NCBI RefSeq assembly: GCF_050624435.1
Contig: NC_134537.1
Span: 122,129,586 to 122,193,585 of the forward strand
Origin: Tenrec ecaudatus
Lineage: Eukaryota > Chordata > Mammalia > Afrosoricida > Tenrecidae
Direction of reading: 5' to 3'
Length of the DNA stretch: 64,000 nucleotides
The notes under the pieces were generated by a model that was not told the origin of the DNA, did not search any database, and was given only the letters and a program-made list of their open reading frames with translations. The position numbers and the translations under genes were made by a program. Of the stretch, positions 1 to 13,267 are shown one piece after another; the first letter of the stretch is position 1, and every line of letters starts with the position of its first letter.

Positions 1-575
1 TGGGCAGTGCGACCCCTCACATCACCGTTTCCCTGCGGACGCTCACCCAGCATCGGGTTTCTTTTCTCCTTCCTAAGACATTTAATCATGCTCTCTCTAA
101 TGGGACCTTCTCTTTTCCCGTGACGTTGGGGATGACCCCCCATCCTCCCCTCTCACCTTCAATGGTGACCTGTCTCTCTTCTGTTAGAAAGCTTGAGGTT
201 GAAGAGTTAGCCATTCATTCCCTTTCTTGTGAGTTGGACAAGTGGCCAACCTCAGTAAAGTTTTAAACCATGATCACCGGTAGATTTATTTTCTGTTTCC
301 TTTTATATATTTTAATGTTCTGGCCCAGGATTCATTTCCCTTGTTTGCGGGCATAAGCTATTTTCATAGACAGTCCTGGTTTCAGATGGTAGTTCAGGTA
401 CAGCGTTGTCCTCATCCTTTGTGGCAGGAACCACGCTAGTGTTTTATTTCTCCCCTGCTCTCCTGGGCCTCGGGAGTGGCACTTCTCAAAGAAGCAGGCG
501 TTTTGAGATCTGGCTGTGTTTCAATTAATGGAACCGACAGAAAAGAATATGCTCATGGGGTCCATGTCTTTCTTC
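1..575. other. unrecognised sequence
   Basis: No open frame, known repeat or retrocopy was recognised on either strand. It is ordinary A+T-rich mammalian sequence up to the start of an antisense L1 end. Confidence 0.5.
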
Positions 576-589
576 CTTTATAATTATTA

Positions 590-1062
590 TTATTATTACT
601 TTATTTTTATTAGACATTTTATCAGCGGGATCTTGCAGATCTTATGAGAATCCATAATGCAATTGTATTAAGCACACTTACTCATTTGTTGCCATCATCA
701 GTTCCAAAACATTTTCTTTCTTCTTGAGCTCTTGGTCTCAGCTCCTCTTCCCACCCCCACCCCCAGCCCTCCCACCCTTGTGAATTCTTGATCAACTATT
801 TATCATTATAGTTATTTTGTATCTTACACCTTCCTTTGTCTCCCTTAACCCACGTTTCAATTATTCATCCCCCTTGGGGGGGTTATAAACCCTATCTTGT
901 GATCTACTCCCCCTTTTTCCACCCCGCCCGCCCCATGGCGTTGCTGCTCCCATTACTGTTCCTGAGGGGTTTATCTGCCCTGGATTCCATGTTTGAGAGC
1001 TCTTATCTGTACCAATGTACGTACTGTGGTCTAGCTGGATTGTTGACAAACATTCTAATGGC
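590..1062 (-). mobile_element. L1 3' end (tenrec-type long 3' UTR), 5'-truncated
   Basis: Read on the minus strand this is the last 470 bp of the L1 lineage that recurs through the window. Landmarks are 'ttattagac' near the tail, the pyrimidine-rich 'cccacccccacccccagccc' block, the 'gtctcccttaacccac' block and 'gtaccaatgtac'. Only 3' UTR is present, so no protein is encoded. The short open frames on both strands here are artefacts of this non-coding DNA. It lies head to head with the plus-strand L1 end at 1195. Confidence 0.8.
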
Positions 1063-1194
1063 CATTCTTAATTGATTTCTTTTTCTCCTTTTAAAAAAAT
1101 TACTTTCTCTTCTGATGACGTCCAATCAATAACCATGAAAGTGATGGTCATAATTATTGCCTTCTCTCCCTGCTGGAGAAAATGTTCCCTCCCC

Positions 1195-1665
1195 CCTCTC
1201 ATGACCCCATTTCTCCCTTACAAATCCAGCTAGACCAGAGCATTCGCACAGGTAGAGATAAGAGCTGAAACACAGGGAATCCAGGACAGATAAACCCCTC
1301 AGGACCAATATTGAGAGTAGCCATACCAGGGGAGTAAGGGGAAGGTGTGGGGAGAAATGGGACACTGATCACTATAATCTACCTATAACTCCCTCCCTGA
1401 GGGATGGACAACAGAATAATTGGTGAAGGGAGACATCAGTCAGTGTAAGACATGAAAAAAATTATAAATTATCAGCGGTTTACGAGGGAGGAAAAGTAGG
1501 GGAGGGAGGGGAAAAATGAGAAGCTGATACCAAGGACTCAAGTAGCAAGAAAAGGTTTTGAAAATGATGATGGCAACAAATGTACAAATGTGCTTGAGAC
1601 AGTGGATGGATGTATGCATTGTGATAAGAGTTGTACAAGTACCAAATAAAATGATTTTTTTAAAA
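1195..1665 (+). mobile_element. L1 3' end (same lineage), 5'-truncated
   Basis: Plus-strand copy of the L1 3' terminus: 'accagagcattcgcacaggt', 'cacagggaatccaggaca', then the end block 'gtgataagagttgtacaag' and the signal-like 'aataaaatg' followed by an A-rich tail. It duplicates the segment found inverted at 590-1062, so the two form an imperfect inverted repeat with a spacer of about 130 bp. Because both contain the same 3' end, they are two insertions rather than one 5'-inverted element. Confidence 0.8.
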
Positions 1666-1847
1666 AGAAAACCAAATAATGAGTTATAACAGGTGTTCTT
1701 TTCTCTGATGAGCTTGCCGATGGGTTGGGACTTCCATTAAGAGAAGCACTTAGCATAATTTCTTCTTACTAATTACCCATCACTAAGACTTCTTTTCTCT
1801 AAATTAGGAAACGTTTATTTTTTCTAAAACTCAGTCACTAGAAGCAA

Positions 1848-2115
1848 AGGTGGGATTCCTCAAACTCACTGTCATTGAGTCAATGCTGACTCACAGTGAA
1901 TCTGTAGGACAGGATAGACTGCCCTGTGAAGTTCCAACTCTGGCTCTTTCAGGGAACAGTGAACCTGTAGGACAGGATAGACTGCCCTGTGAAGTTCCAA
2001 CTCTGGCTCTTTCAGGGATAGAAAGCACAGACTTTCTCTGCAGAGCAGCTGGTGGTTTCAAACTGCCGACCTTTCAAATTGCAGTCCAACTTATAACCAC
2101 TACCCCACCAGGGCT
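1848..2115 (-). repeat. AfroSINE-type tRNA-derived SINE with internal 63-bp duplication
   Basis: The antisense SINE shows 'gagtcaatgctgactcac', 'gcagagcagctggtggtttc' (B-box region) and the terminal 'ccaccagggctcc', which is the reverse complement of the tRNA-like 5' end. A 63-bp segment around 'ctgtaggacaggatagactg' is present twice in tandem (copies near 1890-1952 and 1953-2015). The duplication makes a 114-residue open frame with a repeated peptide; this is not a gene. Confidence 0.85.
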
Positions 2116-2179
2116 CCAAAGGATGGGATTAGGCTCTGAATGTATTGTCCTGGAATATTCTCTCTGTTACTCTGGCTGG

Positions 2180-2850
2180 AGTTCCAAAAAATAAAGACAA
2201 AAATAACCTAAACAATATGATTTTATGTTGTTTAGGTGCTTTTAGTGTTGTTTTTGGTACTTGCTAAACAAATCAAGTAAAATCAGATTTAATAATTCCT
2301 TGATATATTCTGGAGTCTCAATTTTAAGCATTTTTTCTACAAAAAGCTATCATTGAAGAAATATAATTATTTAATATTGGTATGTCTGGATTTTGGAGTG
2401 GCATATAACTTTCCTTTCTAATAAAATCTACAATTCTATGGCCTTGAAACTAAAAAATTAAGAGTTTTATATTGAGTCAGGAATGAATAATATTGGATTC
2501 AAATACTTGTGTATTGGCATATAGATTTTGGTTCTTCAGAGATTATGATTTTTAGTTATGTTTCAAATGGCTGGGATCTTAGGCAGTTAAATCTCATTAC
2601 TATATAAAACATTTACTTAAAATATTATTAAAGGAGCTATCACATATTTATGGGAAAGAGAAACAGTTACTAGATATAACTGTATATGGTACATGCAGGA
2701 TATGGATGACTTGTGGTATAGCAATCATTGATAATAAACTTAATGGTCACTTAACCTGACTTTTACCATAATTATTTTGTGGAAATTTTGTCAAAATATA
2801 ACATAATGATTACTTTTTATAGAGATAATATTTAAACCTAACTTTTATAG
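2180..2850. other. unrecognised A+T-rich sequence
   Basis: No supported gene or repeat. Strongly A+T-rich, with stops in all frames. Confidence 0.5.
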
Positions 2851-2852
2851 AT

Positions 2853-3865
2853 TTTATCAAGTGGCCCTCTAGCTCAGAAGTAACAAAGCCCACATGGAAG
2901 AAGCACACCAGCCTGTGTGTTCACGAAGTGTGGAAGGGATCAGTTATCAGGCATCAAAGAACAAAAAGTCATATCATTGTGTGCTCACCTCCCTGATATG
3001 ATCGCTGAAGACAAATGGGTGCATAAGCAAATGTGGTGAAGAAAGCTGATGGTGCCTGGCTATCAAAAGACATAGCATCTGGGGTCTTAAAGGCTTGAAG
3101 ATAAACAAGTGGCTATCTAGCTCAGAAGCAACCAAGCCCACAGGGAAGAAGCACACCCACCGGCCTGTGTGAAAACGAGGTGTCAAAGGGATCGGGTATC
3201 AGGTATCATCAGAACAAAAAAATCATATCATTGTGAATGAGGAGGGAGTACGAAGTGGAGACCCAAAGCCCATTTGTAGGCCACTGGACATCCCCTTACA
3301 GAAGGGTCTCGGGAAGGAGACAAGCCAGTCAGGGTGCGATGTAGCAACTTTCCTCTAGTTCCTAAATGCTTCCTCCTCCCCCACTATATGATCCCAATTC
3401 TACCTTACAACTATGGCTAGACCAGAGGATGTACACTGGTACAGATAAGAACTGGAAACACAGGGAATCCAGGGAGGATGATCCCTTCAGGACCAGTGGT
3501 GTGAGTGGCAATACTGGGAGTGGAGGAGGAGGGTGGGTTGGAAAGAAGGAACCAATTACAAAGATCTACATGTGACCTCCTCCATGGGAAACGGACAACA
3601 GAAAAGTGGGTGAAGGGAGATGTCGGAGAGGGCAAGATATGACAAAATAATAATTTATAAATGATCAAGGGTTCATGAGGGAGTGGGGAGTGGGGAGGGA
3701 GGGCAAAAAAATGAGGAGCTGATGCCAGGGGCTTAGGTGGAGAGCAAATGTTTTGAGAATGATGAGGGCAATGAATGTACAAATGTGCTTTACCCAATTG
3801 ATGTATTATGGATTGTGATAAGAGTTGTATCAGCCCCCAATAAAACGATTAAAAAAATAAATTAT
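2853..3865 (+). mobile_element. L1 3' UTR with internal 248-bp duplication
   Basis: A 1-kb plus-strand piece of the long L1 3' UTR ending in 'cagcccccaataaaacgatt' and an A-rich tail. The module 'ctcagaag.aac.aagcccac.....gaagcacac' occurs twice, at about 2861 and 3109, a period of 248 bp. A related duplication with a 174-bp period occurs in the copies at 18546 and 21290. Open frames in it are not genes. Confidence 0.85.
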
Positions 3866-3894
3866 ATATGTGTATATCCTAACTGTTAAATAGG

Positions 3895-4602
3895 TACTTT
3901 CCCCCATTTTTTTAATTTATGGAGACTTGTTCTATAAATCTACTTAATATTATGAATGAGAAAATATATTTGTGAGGTTGTTTGTAGCCATCATAACTAG
4001 TATTCCTCTCCTCAATGTATCCGCTCAGATAAATTATGATTGTTTTACTATCGTTATTGTTAGGTGTCATTGAATCCGCTCCGATTCATATCGACCCTGT
4101 TGAATAAGAACAAAGATGAACAAGCTTGATGCCTTTGAGTCCATGCGCACTCACAGCCATCCCGTGGCACAGCGCTGAACTGGCCGAGAGGGTTCTCAGG
4201 GTAGTGATCTCAATGGAAGCACTTTACTGCATCTCTCTTCCACCGAGCACCGGGTGGGTGCAAACTGCCCATCTCTTGACAGGCAGCCCCGTACTTAACC
4301 ATGGGGCCACCAGTGCTCCTTTAAACTAGAGAGAGACAGGAAAAAGGATTGATTGCTGTAAATACTATCTGTACATAACTAGGTCATCCTTCCCTGTCCT
4401 TGATTTGCAGAAAGTTTTTCCATAAACCTGCGTTACATTATGAGTGAGAACAGACAATGTGGAGGTTGTTTGTATCCATCATGCACGGTATTTGCTCTCC
4501 CCAATGTATCAGGTCAGGAGAATTATGCCTGTTTTCCTATTGTTGCTGCTGCTATTGTCAGGTGCCACTGAGTCCATTCCCGTTCACAGGGATGCCATGT
4601 CT
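3895..4602. repeat. diverged 488-bp tandem duplication
   Basis: About 215 bp at 3895-4108 recurs at 4385-4602. Matching landmarks are 'tatgaatgag' (3951) against 'tatgagtgag' (4439), 'gaggttgtttgta.ccatca', 'ctc.tcaatgtatc' against 'ctccccaatgtatc', and the end 'aggtg.ca.tga.tcc'. Each copy ends in a SINE or RTE-tail-like segment. An antisense AfroSINE (4115-4322) lies between them. The copies differ at many positions, so the duplication is old. Confidence 0.65.
4115..4322 (-). repeat. AfroSINE-type SINE
   Basis: Antisense SINE with 'gagtccatgcgcactcacag', 'gcaaactgcccatctcttga' and the end 'ggggccaccagtgctcc', the complement of the SINE's tRNA-like start. It sits inside the diverged tandem duplication. 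Confidence 0.8.
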
Positions 4603-4799
4603 AACAGAAGGGAACATTGCTGGGTCCTGCATTGTCCCCACAATTGTTGCGACATTTCTTTCTGTTGACTGTGGAGCAGCTTGTTGCTATGGCAGGGATG
4701 TTGCTTATCCCCAAAGAAAGAAATAGTCCTGAGTGGAAAAAAACACAGCTACATTGAAAGAGTGGGTAAAACAAGAAAACAACAAGTTGATACGTCCTT

Positions 4800-5820
4800 T
4801 ATATATTTTATACAAATTTAAGGCCTAATTTTCATACAGTAGCACGTACTCACTGATATGTACATACAATTTGTTTGGACAGATATATTCACCACCACAA
4901 TCAAGAAGATACAAACTCCTTCCGTGTTTCCAAAGGATACCTTCTTGTTTGTTTGCTTGCTTCATCTTATCCCCAAGAAACTAAAAATGTTTCTCTGATA
5001 CGGTACAGTGTGTTCGCTGGTGTGTCTGGCCTGTTTTACTCAGCATGTTTTTGAGAACCACACATGTTGAGTGCATCAGTAGTCTTTTGCTCAGGTTGTA
5101 CTGGATATGGTGTAGATTGTATAGAGAACCCATCATTTGCTTATCCATTCACCTGCTGATGAATGTTTGCGATATGGTGAGTGAAGCTGCTGTGAATTGC
5201 AGGTAGGGGGTTTGCGTTTTCTTTGGTGACTATGTAAGGAAAGGCATAGGAAGGGAATTTCTAACTTAACAAAACCGGCTAAGCTCTTTTTGTCACAGGT
5301 TACATCTCACTGGAAGTATTTGATGGTCCTAGTTGCTCCTTACCTTTCTTTGAGAGAATTTAGCTAGTCTGTCAGGTATGATGGCACCTCATTGCAGGAT
5401 TCCACGCGCAGTTTCCTGATGACACATTATGATAAGCATCATTTATGTGCTTTCTGGCCGCTTTTATTCTTACTGCCATCCCGGGGATTCAGACTCGCAG
5501 CCACCCTATAGGACAGAGTGGGACTGCTGTGGATTTCTGAGACTGCACATTGCTACAGATACAGGTAACCTCCTCTTTCTGCAGTAAAGCCGCTCCTGGG
5601 TTTGAATGACTGATCTTGCCCTTGACAGCCCAGCCCTTAGCTTGCTACCCCACCAGAGCTCCGTGCTCAGGATTTGCTGTTGTGAAGCGTTTGTCCAAAC
5701 CTTATACCCATTTTTACTGAGGTTCTTTGTATAATTATTATTGAATTGTGGGAGTTCTTTTTATCTTCATGACTTAACAGCATTTCACTATAGATTGCTT
5801 ACAAATAGAATGGCTGCAAA
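4800..5820 (-). mobile_element. old L1 fragment, split by an AfroSINE
   Basis: Antisense L1 sequence of an older mammalian type. Landmarks are 'ttactcagcatgtttttgag', 'cttatccattcacctgctga' and, beyond the SINE, 'gtccaaaccttatacccatt' and 'tgggagttctttttatcttc'. It encodes nothing intact. The interruption by the SINE at 5474-5662 gives the relative age: the L1 is older. Confidence 0.7.
5474..5662 (-). repeat. AfroSINE-type SINE nested in old L1
   Basis: Antisense SINE: 'gccaccctataggacagagt' at one end and 'ccccaccagagctcc' at the other. It separates two parts of the same antisense L1. Confidence 0.85.
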
Positions 5821-7080
5821 GGGATGGTCACACTTCAGAAGCCACTGACCCATTTGAAAAGGAGAGAGCTACCCCAGTGATGGACCCAGTGCAAACCAGC
5901 CTCTCGGCTTCCCCCTTCTCCAGCCTTCTCCAGTCCCCAAGCACCACGTGCACTGCACTGGGCTTCCTGACCTCACTCCCTTCTCTCCTGAGACCTGCCG
6001 CAGGAAAACCGTCCTCTGCTCCCCGATGAAACGCTAACAGTGCTGTCTCAAATCAGAATCGATCAGGTTTCTAGTGGATAATCAACTAAACGTCAGCATA
6101 CTGCCAGTCACTTAAGAAAACACAGAAGACAATACGCGGGGTGAAGTTAGTCGATCACCAAAGGACACGTGCTGCATGAGTCCCCTGCTGCAGGGAAAAG
6201 CAGCAGGGCAGGCGCACGCTCACACTTGCAGGGCTGGAGTCCAGTCTGCTGGCCAGCGTGGCCAGACAGCTTGGTAGAGAGCCTCACCGGCGTCAATGAC
6301 CCTACACCATGCTCTCTAGTATGTATCTTGAAGCGTGACCCGGATCCGCTGGGATCGATAGCTAAGGGATGTTGTCTATTGAGTGACTGCCATGGAAAGC
6401 TATGACGAGGTCCCCTGGACAGGGAGACAGTTCTGTCAGAGGGGTGAGGGATGCTGATGGGGAAATCAAGTCAGGGGAGGAGAAAGGGAGCAAACACATC
6501 CGGGAAGCACAAATGCAGACTGTTAGTAGAGGATTGTCGCTGGTGATCTGCACTGAATGGGCCACATTGACCCAGGCTTCTGGACGCATCCTGGGGACCC
6601 AGGCCGGGAGCCATTGGGACCCTAAGGCATTGAATCTGGATCTTCAGGGTGCGCGGCCTGCTCCAGAGGCTGCCTTGGTGAGATCCCATGCGGCCAATCC
6701 ACTGGGTGAACTGGTGTCTACCTCAGACACACTTGTAACCTGAGAACTTAAAGACAGAAAGTACATGGTGTCTGAGGAAGCAGGAGAGAGCTGTGCCAAG
6801 ATTGCTGAACTGGTAATAGGCAGACTAACATGGTCTTGCCACACCAATGCCCTATATGCTGTATTAAGATACATATTATTCCCACAAACCCGCGGCTGAC
6901 ATGTTCTGTGAATCTTATTGTAAATTTCCCATGACATTGTTTGTGTCTAGCCACAAAAGGATCGATTCTGTACAAGTGAATAGTTTAGGTACTGTGATAT
7001 GGAGTTAGCTTACATTGGCCCAATATCCCTCTCTCAACAGGGGCTAATCAAAAACTGTATTAATGGAATATTGTTATCCC
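5820..7080. other. unrecognised, moderately G+C-rich stretch
   Basis: Short overlapping open frames of up to 113 codons occur on both strands, but none has a recognisable domain or a start context that stands out. It may be the upstream part of the L1 3' UTR that follows, or unique sequence. No splice-site pattern or CpG island could be argued by eye. Confidence 0.4.
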
Positions 7081-7912
7081 ACAAGGGAGAATGATCGATA
7101 AGACCCTCTACCATAAATTAACAAGGAGTTTCCGAAAAGGAGACAAAGGCAGATTAAGCAAAGCAAAACAAAACATAGATCCAGGAGTGAGTTTAGAGTT
7201 CGCACTAAATCCCAGCTTGCCCTTGCCCTCAGGAAGGGAACACCGAAGATATGGGGGCTATCGCGAAGTGTGGTGAAGAACTTAGAGGGTGCCTGTCCTC
7301 TCATAAAATAGGGTCTGAAGCCTTAAACGCTTGTCGCCAAACAAGCAGCCATCTAAGGGAGATATCAATTCAATCCACATGGAAGAAGGTGACATCGGTC
7401 ACCGAAGGATTGCAATCCATATAATTGGAAGTCAAAGGAGGGAATAGTATCAGCTCCTGAATTGTAAGAATCTGGTTCGCAGAGGCTATGGACGACAATG
7501 GGAGCTCAAGACACATTTGTGGGATCTACATGGGAAATTAGCCTCTGGGGATCTCCCTCTATCCCTACTAGAGGCACGGGAGGAAAGTGGACACCAAATA
7601 AAGAGCATGGGAGTGAGAGTTACAGAAGAGCGTCATGATAAACCTGACTTGAATGCTTAGACCCTTGTCATCTGATCCCTCTCTGATGTATGTCGGGCCT
7701 GATTTGCTTCACATTTTCTGTATTTGTTCATATTGGGGTTCATTTCAGATGTGTTATGTCACTGGGGGTGACCCTCTTGGGTTTTTGTTCTATGTTTTTT
7801 TAGTATATGAAATCTGGGGTTGATGTAACTTTGGAGACAGCAAGTAGAGTAAGAGTTTTGGGGGCTGGGGTGTTGTTGGATAAAGGGAACCGATGTCAGG
7901 GAGTTCAGGAGA
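7080..7912 (+). mobile_element. L1 3' UTR, second type
   Basis: A different but related L1 3' UTR. It shares 'aaacaagcagccatctaa' and 'ccacatggaagaag' with the main type, but ends with a block containing 'catattggggttcatttcag', 'gtatatgaaatctggggttg' and 'gatgtcagggagttcaggag'. The same block recurs at 59010-59399. The last roughly 80 bp and the tail are missing where the SQSTM1 retrocopy begins, so a deletion or rearrangement joins them. Confidence 0.65.
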
Positions 7913-7946
7913 CACCTGGGGGGCACAGATGAGCTGAGCAACATTG

Positions 7947-9062
<1,116 letters not shown>

Positions 9063-9119
9063 ACCAAAAAAAGAGTCAAGTTTTCTGTAGACCGAAACTC
9101 CACGGTTCCTAACCATTTC

Positions 9120-9998
9120 CCTTTCCTGCCTCGTTCTTGGCGGCGGTGGTGTTTGCTAGTGGCCCACGAGTGGGTTCTGACTGCTAGCACAACCAACACC
9201 ATCCTCACCATTGCTGGTGTGTTTGAACCCATTGTTGCAGCCATTGTGTTACTCCATCTCATCCAGGTCCTCCCTCTTTCTCCCTGTCCCTCCGCTTTAC
9301 TGAGTATGATGTCCCCTTTCAGGGACTGTCTCTCCTGATAACATGTTCCAAGTAAGTGAGACAAAGTCTCACCATCCTCGCTTCTCAGGACTCTGGCTGT
9401 GCTTCTTCCCAGACAGATGTTTTGCTTCTTTGACAGCCCACGGCGCTTTCGACATTCTTCACCTCCCTCCCACTTCAACTCGATTGATTCTTCTCTGGTT
9501 TTCCTCATTCGATGCCCAATTTTCACACACATATGAGGCCATGGCTTTGTTCAGACGCACCTTAGTGCTCAAAGTAACATGCTTGCTTTTTAAGACTTTA
9601 AAGCGGTCTTATGCAACATACTTACCTAATGCAATATGCTGTTTGGCCTTTTGACTACTGCTTCCAGGAGCATGTGTTGTGGGTCCCAGCAAGATGAAAG
9701 CCTTGAAAACATCTGTCTCTGTTTATCATGTTACCTGCTGGTCCAATGGTAAGGATTTGGGTGTTCTTTACATTGAGTTGTAATCTATACTGAAAGCTTC
9801 AATGTTTGATTTTCATCAGTTAGTGCTTCAAGTCCTCCTCAGTTTCAGCAAGCCAGATTTTGTCATCTTCATTTCCCAGGTTTTTAATAAGCTTTCCTCT
9901 ATGCCACATTCTTCTTCACATAGTCCAGCACAGTATACAGGTCCAATAAGTGTGGCAGATGGATACAACCAAGATGCACACCCTTCTTGGTTTTAAAC
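9120..9998 (-). mobile_element. RTE-clade LINE, 3' part, antisense
   Basis: Antisense copy of the RTE element that recurs in the window. Landmarks in order are 'cccattgttgcagccattgt', 'gatgtcccctttcagggact', 'ctcaggactctggctgtgct', 'ctaatgcaatatgctgtttg' and 'cagttagtgcttcaagtcct'. On the minus strand this corresponds to the region after the reverse-transcriptase active site through to near the 3' end. The reading frame is broken, so only short open pieces remain. Confidence 0.85.
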
Positions 9999-9999
9999 T

Positions 10000-10420
10000 A
10001 TGCAAATTTTCCTTGATGGGTTTGCACAATTGCCTTGGTAGCCATTAATAAACTTTGAGCTATACAATTTTACCTAATCTAAGTGTTTTATATAAATGAG
10101 AGTATATACCACATTTTATTTATCCATTCGTCTGTTGATGGCTCTTGAGACTGTTTCCACCGTTTGGCCATTGTTCCTTAGCTACACTGAGCACAGGTGT
10201 GTGCGTTTCTGCTTGTATGCTTTCACGTCTCGTAGGTGTACACCTGGACTGAGGTTTCTGGATCACATGGTAGTTCTGTGTTTAACTTTTTGAGACACTA
10301 CAAATTTTTTTTCCACAGTACTGTACTATTTCACATTCCCATAAGTAATGGACAAAGTTCCTAATTTCTTCATATTCTCACCAATATTTGTTGCCTTTCA
10401 TTTACTTTTGTCTTATTCGT
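10000..10420 (-). mobile_element. old L1, ORF2 C-terminal region, antisense
   Basis: Antisense old L1: 'tttatccattcgtctgttga', 'ctggatcacatggtagttct', 'cacattcccataagtaatgg'. With the plus-strand ORF2 piece that follows at 10440 it has the order expected of a 5'-inverted insertion on the minus strand. Confidence 0.75.
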
Positions 10421-10439
10421 TTTACTGTGGGGGTTAAAG

Positions 10440-11430
10440 AGATATCTCACTATAGCTTGAGTTTGTATCTCCCCTTTTCACAGATGACAATTCAGTTAAT
10501 AGGAAATCCAGAAGATTCCACAGAAATCTAGGGTTAATAAACCAATTCAGCAGGATACAATGCCAACATACAAAACTCAGTTGACATTTTATCCCACCAA
10601 CACATAATCTAAATATGAAACTAAGGAAACCATTCCATTTGCATAAGCATACAAAACAATAAAATACGAAGGAATACATTTGATTGTAACGGTGAAGGAT
10701 TTATACACTGAAAACTTCAAAACATTACTTGAAAAATTGAATAAGCCTTAAATTAATAGAAATATATTCCATGCTTTGAAATCAGAAAAGTAGTATTGTC
10801 AAGATTGTCAATTCTCTCTACAACAATCTACAGATCCAACACAATCCCCATCAAAATTCTAACAGCCTTCCTTGCAGAAATAAAAAAAAAACTGTTCTCA
10901 GATATATGAGGAATGTAAAGGACTTTGATTAGTCAAAGAGAACTTGAAAAAAGAGCAGAAGAATTCAAGTTCCTTATCTCCAAATACATTATAAAATTAC
11001 AGTAATCAAAACAGTTGGGTACTTGTATAATGGTAGATATATAGAACAAATGTATGATATTGAGAGTCTAGAAATAAGTGTACAAATCTATGGTTAATTG
11101 GTCTTCAGCAGGAGTGTTAAATCCATTTGACAGGGGAATATAGCCCCTTTAATAAACGTTGCTGGGACAATGGTATTACTACATTGAAAATGATGGGTTT
11201 GGATACATTCTTTACACCATGTGTGAAAATGAACACTAACTGGATTATACTGTTATGACAGAAACCACAGACCCTTAGAAGGAAACATAGGGACCATGTT
11301 TGGCGACCTGTTTTGTAATAATGGATTCTTAGCTATGACATGGGGAATACAAAGCTAAAATAGATTAATGGTGTTTCATAAAAAAGAAAACTTCCTTACA
11401 TCTCAGGGCTTTATCAAACAAATTACTAAA
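10440..11430 (+). mobile_element. old L1, mid-ORF2 region, degenerate
   Basis: Plus-strand remains of L1 ORF2 downstream of the reverse transcriptase: 'gatacaatgccaacatacaa', 'tctacagatccaacacaatc', 'tggtcttcagcaggagtg' and 'gaccatgtttggcg'. Frameshifts and stops are everywhere. It is the opposite orientation to 10000-10420 and comes from an earlier part of the same ORF. Confidence 0.75.
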
Positions 11431-11431
11431 A

Positions 11432-13267
11432 AAAGACTTTTGTTTTATTTAAATCCAATTTTTATGAGGTGTTTTTTGTTTGTTTTAGATATCTTAGAAT
11501 TATATTAGAATTTTCAGTGTCGCTTTTCTTTGAGTACTATATAAATTCAGTTTAATTATCACTCATATTTTTATATGTGCTTTTTAAAATTTGGGCAAAT
11601 ATAACACATACAAATAATTAATTTTAAAGTGGGAAAATTAATTTTAGACTAATAATTCAGATACAGAAATGTAGGCCCTTAGAATTAACTTAAAGAAGGC
11701 TTAAAATACTTTTAAAGGGGGCTTTTCATCTCTTATCAAAGAAGACATATTAAAGACTAATTCTATAGGTAGATCCTAATGAAAAAGAATCCAGATGCAC
11801 TGTAATGGAACTGCTTTTAAATGCTCTGCTTATATTTTCCATTCTTGTTTCCTTTTTTTTAAAATCAGCTATGACTACCATTAAAAAGAATAATCTGATT
11901 CAATTAGTATTATTCAAAAAAAAATCAATCCATTTTGGTCTCTCTGGCCATACTTGCTCCTACCTATAATGCATGCAAGTCTTTGGCATGGGAGTATCTT
12001 AAGTAAACTTTTCAGAAGGAAAAGGAGTGATTTTCCAATGATATTCTGCCAGACTTTAGCAATATGTGCTCTCTTGTGGCATACAGAAAAACTGCAATTC
12101 TGGGGTATGTATCTATAAATAGAGCCTGAACTAGATTTAACAGTAATGGAAAATAATAGAAATTAAGGTAATTAGTGTGTACCAAATACATGAAGCTCCC
12201 GGATGGGGCATAAGTAAATTCTACAATTGTATAGGATAGTAACAGTGATACCAAGAAAAGGCAGCATGTCCCATTTGATTATTATCATTTGAAAATCCAT
12301 AACTGGATTGTCTTTCGCCCTGTATGCAGAGATGATATATACTGTGAGAAATTCCTTGATGAGGATGACACGTGAATAAAAATTCACAGTAAGGAATGTA
12401 CAATATCTCAGGAAACAAAATAACCAGATCCTGATTTTTAAGAAATGATTCCTAAGTGGATATAGGGCTCTGAAGGGGCGGAGATGTCAAGGACATTTTT
12501 TCCTTTATTAATTATCCTAAATTTAACTCCTCAAAAAGCCTACATTTAACCAAGCCAAGAAAGTTCACTACACCCAACTCTTGACCATATCACATTCTTT
12601 CTGACATCTGTCTCATCCTTCCGGAAGCGCACTCTGTTATGTAATGTCAGGAAAAGTCTTACTGCAATGTTGATTTCTCAGACACACGAAGTTTGAAATC
12701 ACCCCAGACAACACTACACATCTGGATTGAACATGCCACCCAGTCTTCTGACATCCTCAGAGAAAACATGGTGAGGCCGTGTCAGTTTTTAGGAGCAGAG
12801 ACATTATTGTTTTCCTGCAACTTTCGGTGGCCCTGAGGCTCCTTGAATCTTTTATTTTGCTTCCGGCACGAGTCACGTTTGTTTGTGTGTGAGATTCCTC
12901 ATGATATGCACTGGCTCAAATATTCTCCCTTCCCACTGCACAAGGGAGCAACACGTGTGGTGGTTCACATCGTCGAAAAGGATGCCAGTGACAATAATCA
13001 GACACACAGCAGAAGCTTTCAGTCATGTTGACCTCTCCGATAGAGATAGTGCTACTCACCCTTTCAGAGCCTATGGGATTTCTTATCTGAGTGCTAGTAA
13101 TTCATGACACCCACTTTTGATTTTCAGACTGATCGCCTTGCTTTTACTTATGATCACATATGCTGGATTCAGAGATCATATCTTTCTCATTTGCTTTATC
13201 ATGACAACATTGAGAACAGCATGGGCGGCACACAGTCAGTGCACAGTATAGAACAAGGCATTAAAGT
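11432..13267. other. unrecognised sequence
   Basis: A+T-rich, stops in all frames. Short open frames of up to 80 codons lack any recognisable motif. No repeat boundary or retrocopy could be supported. Confidence 0.45.
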
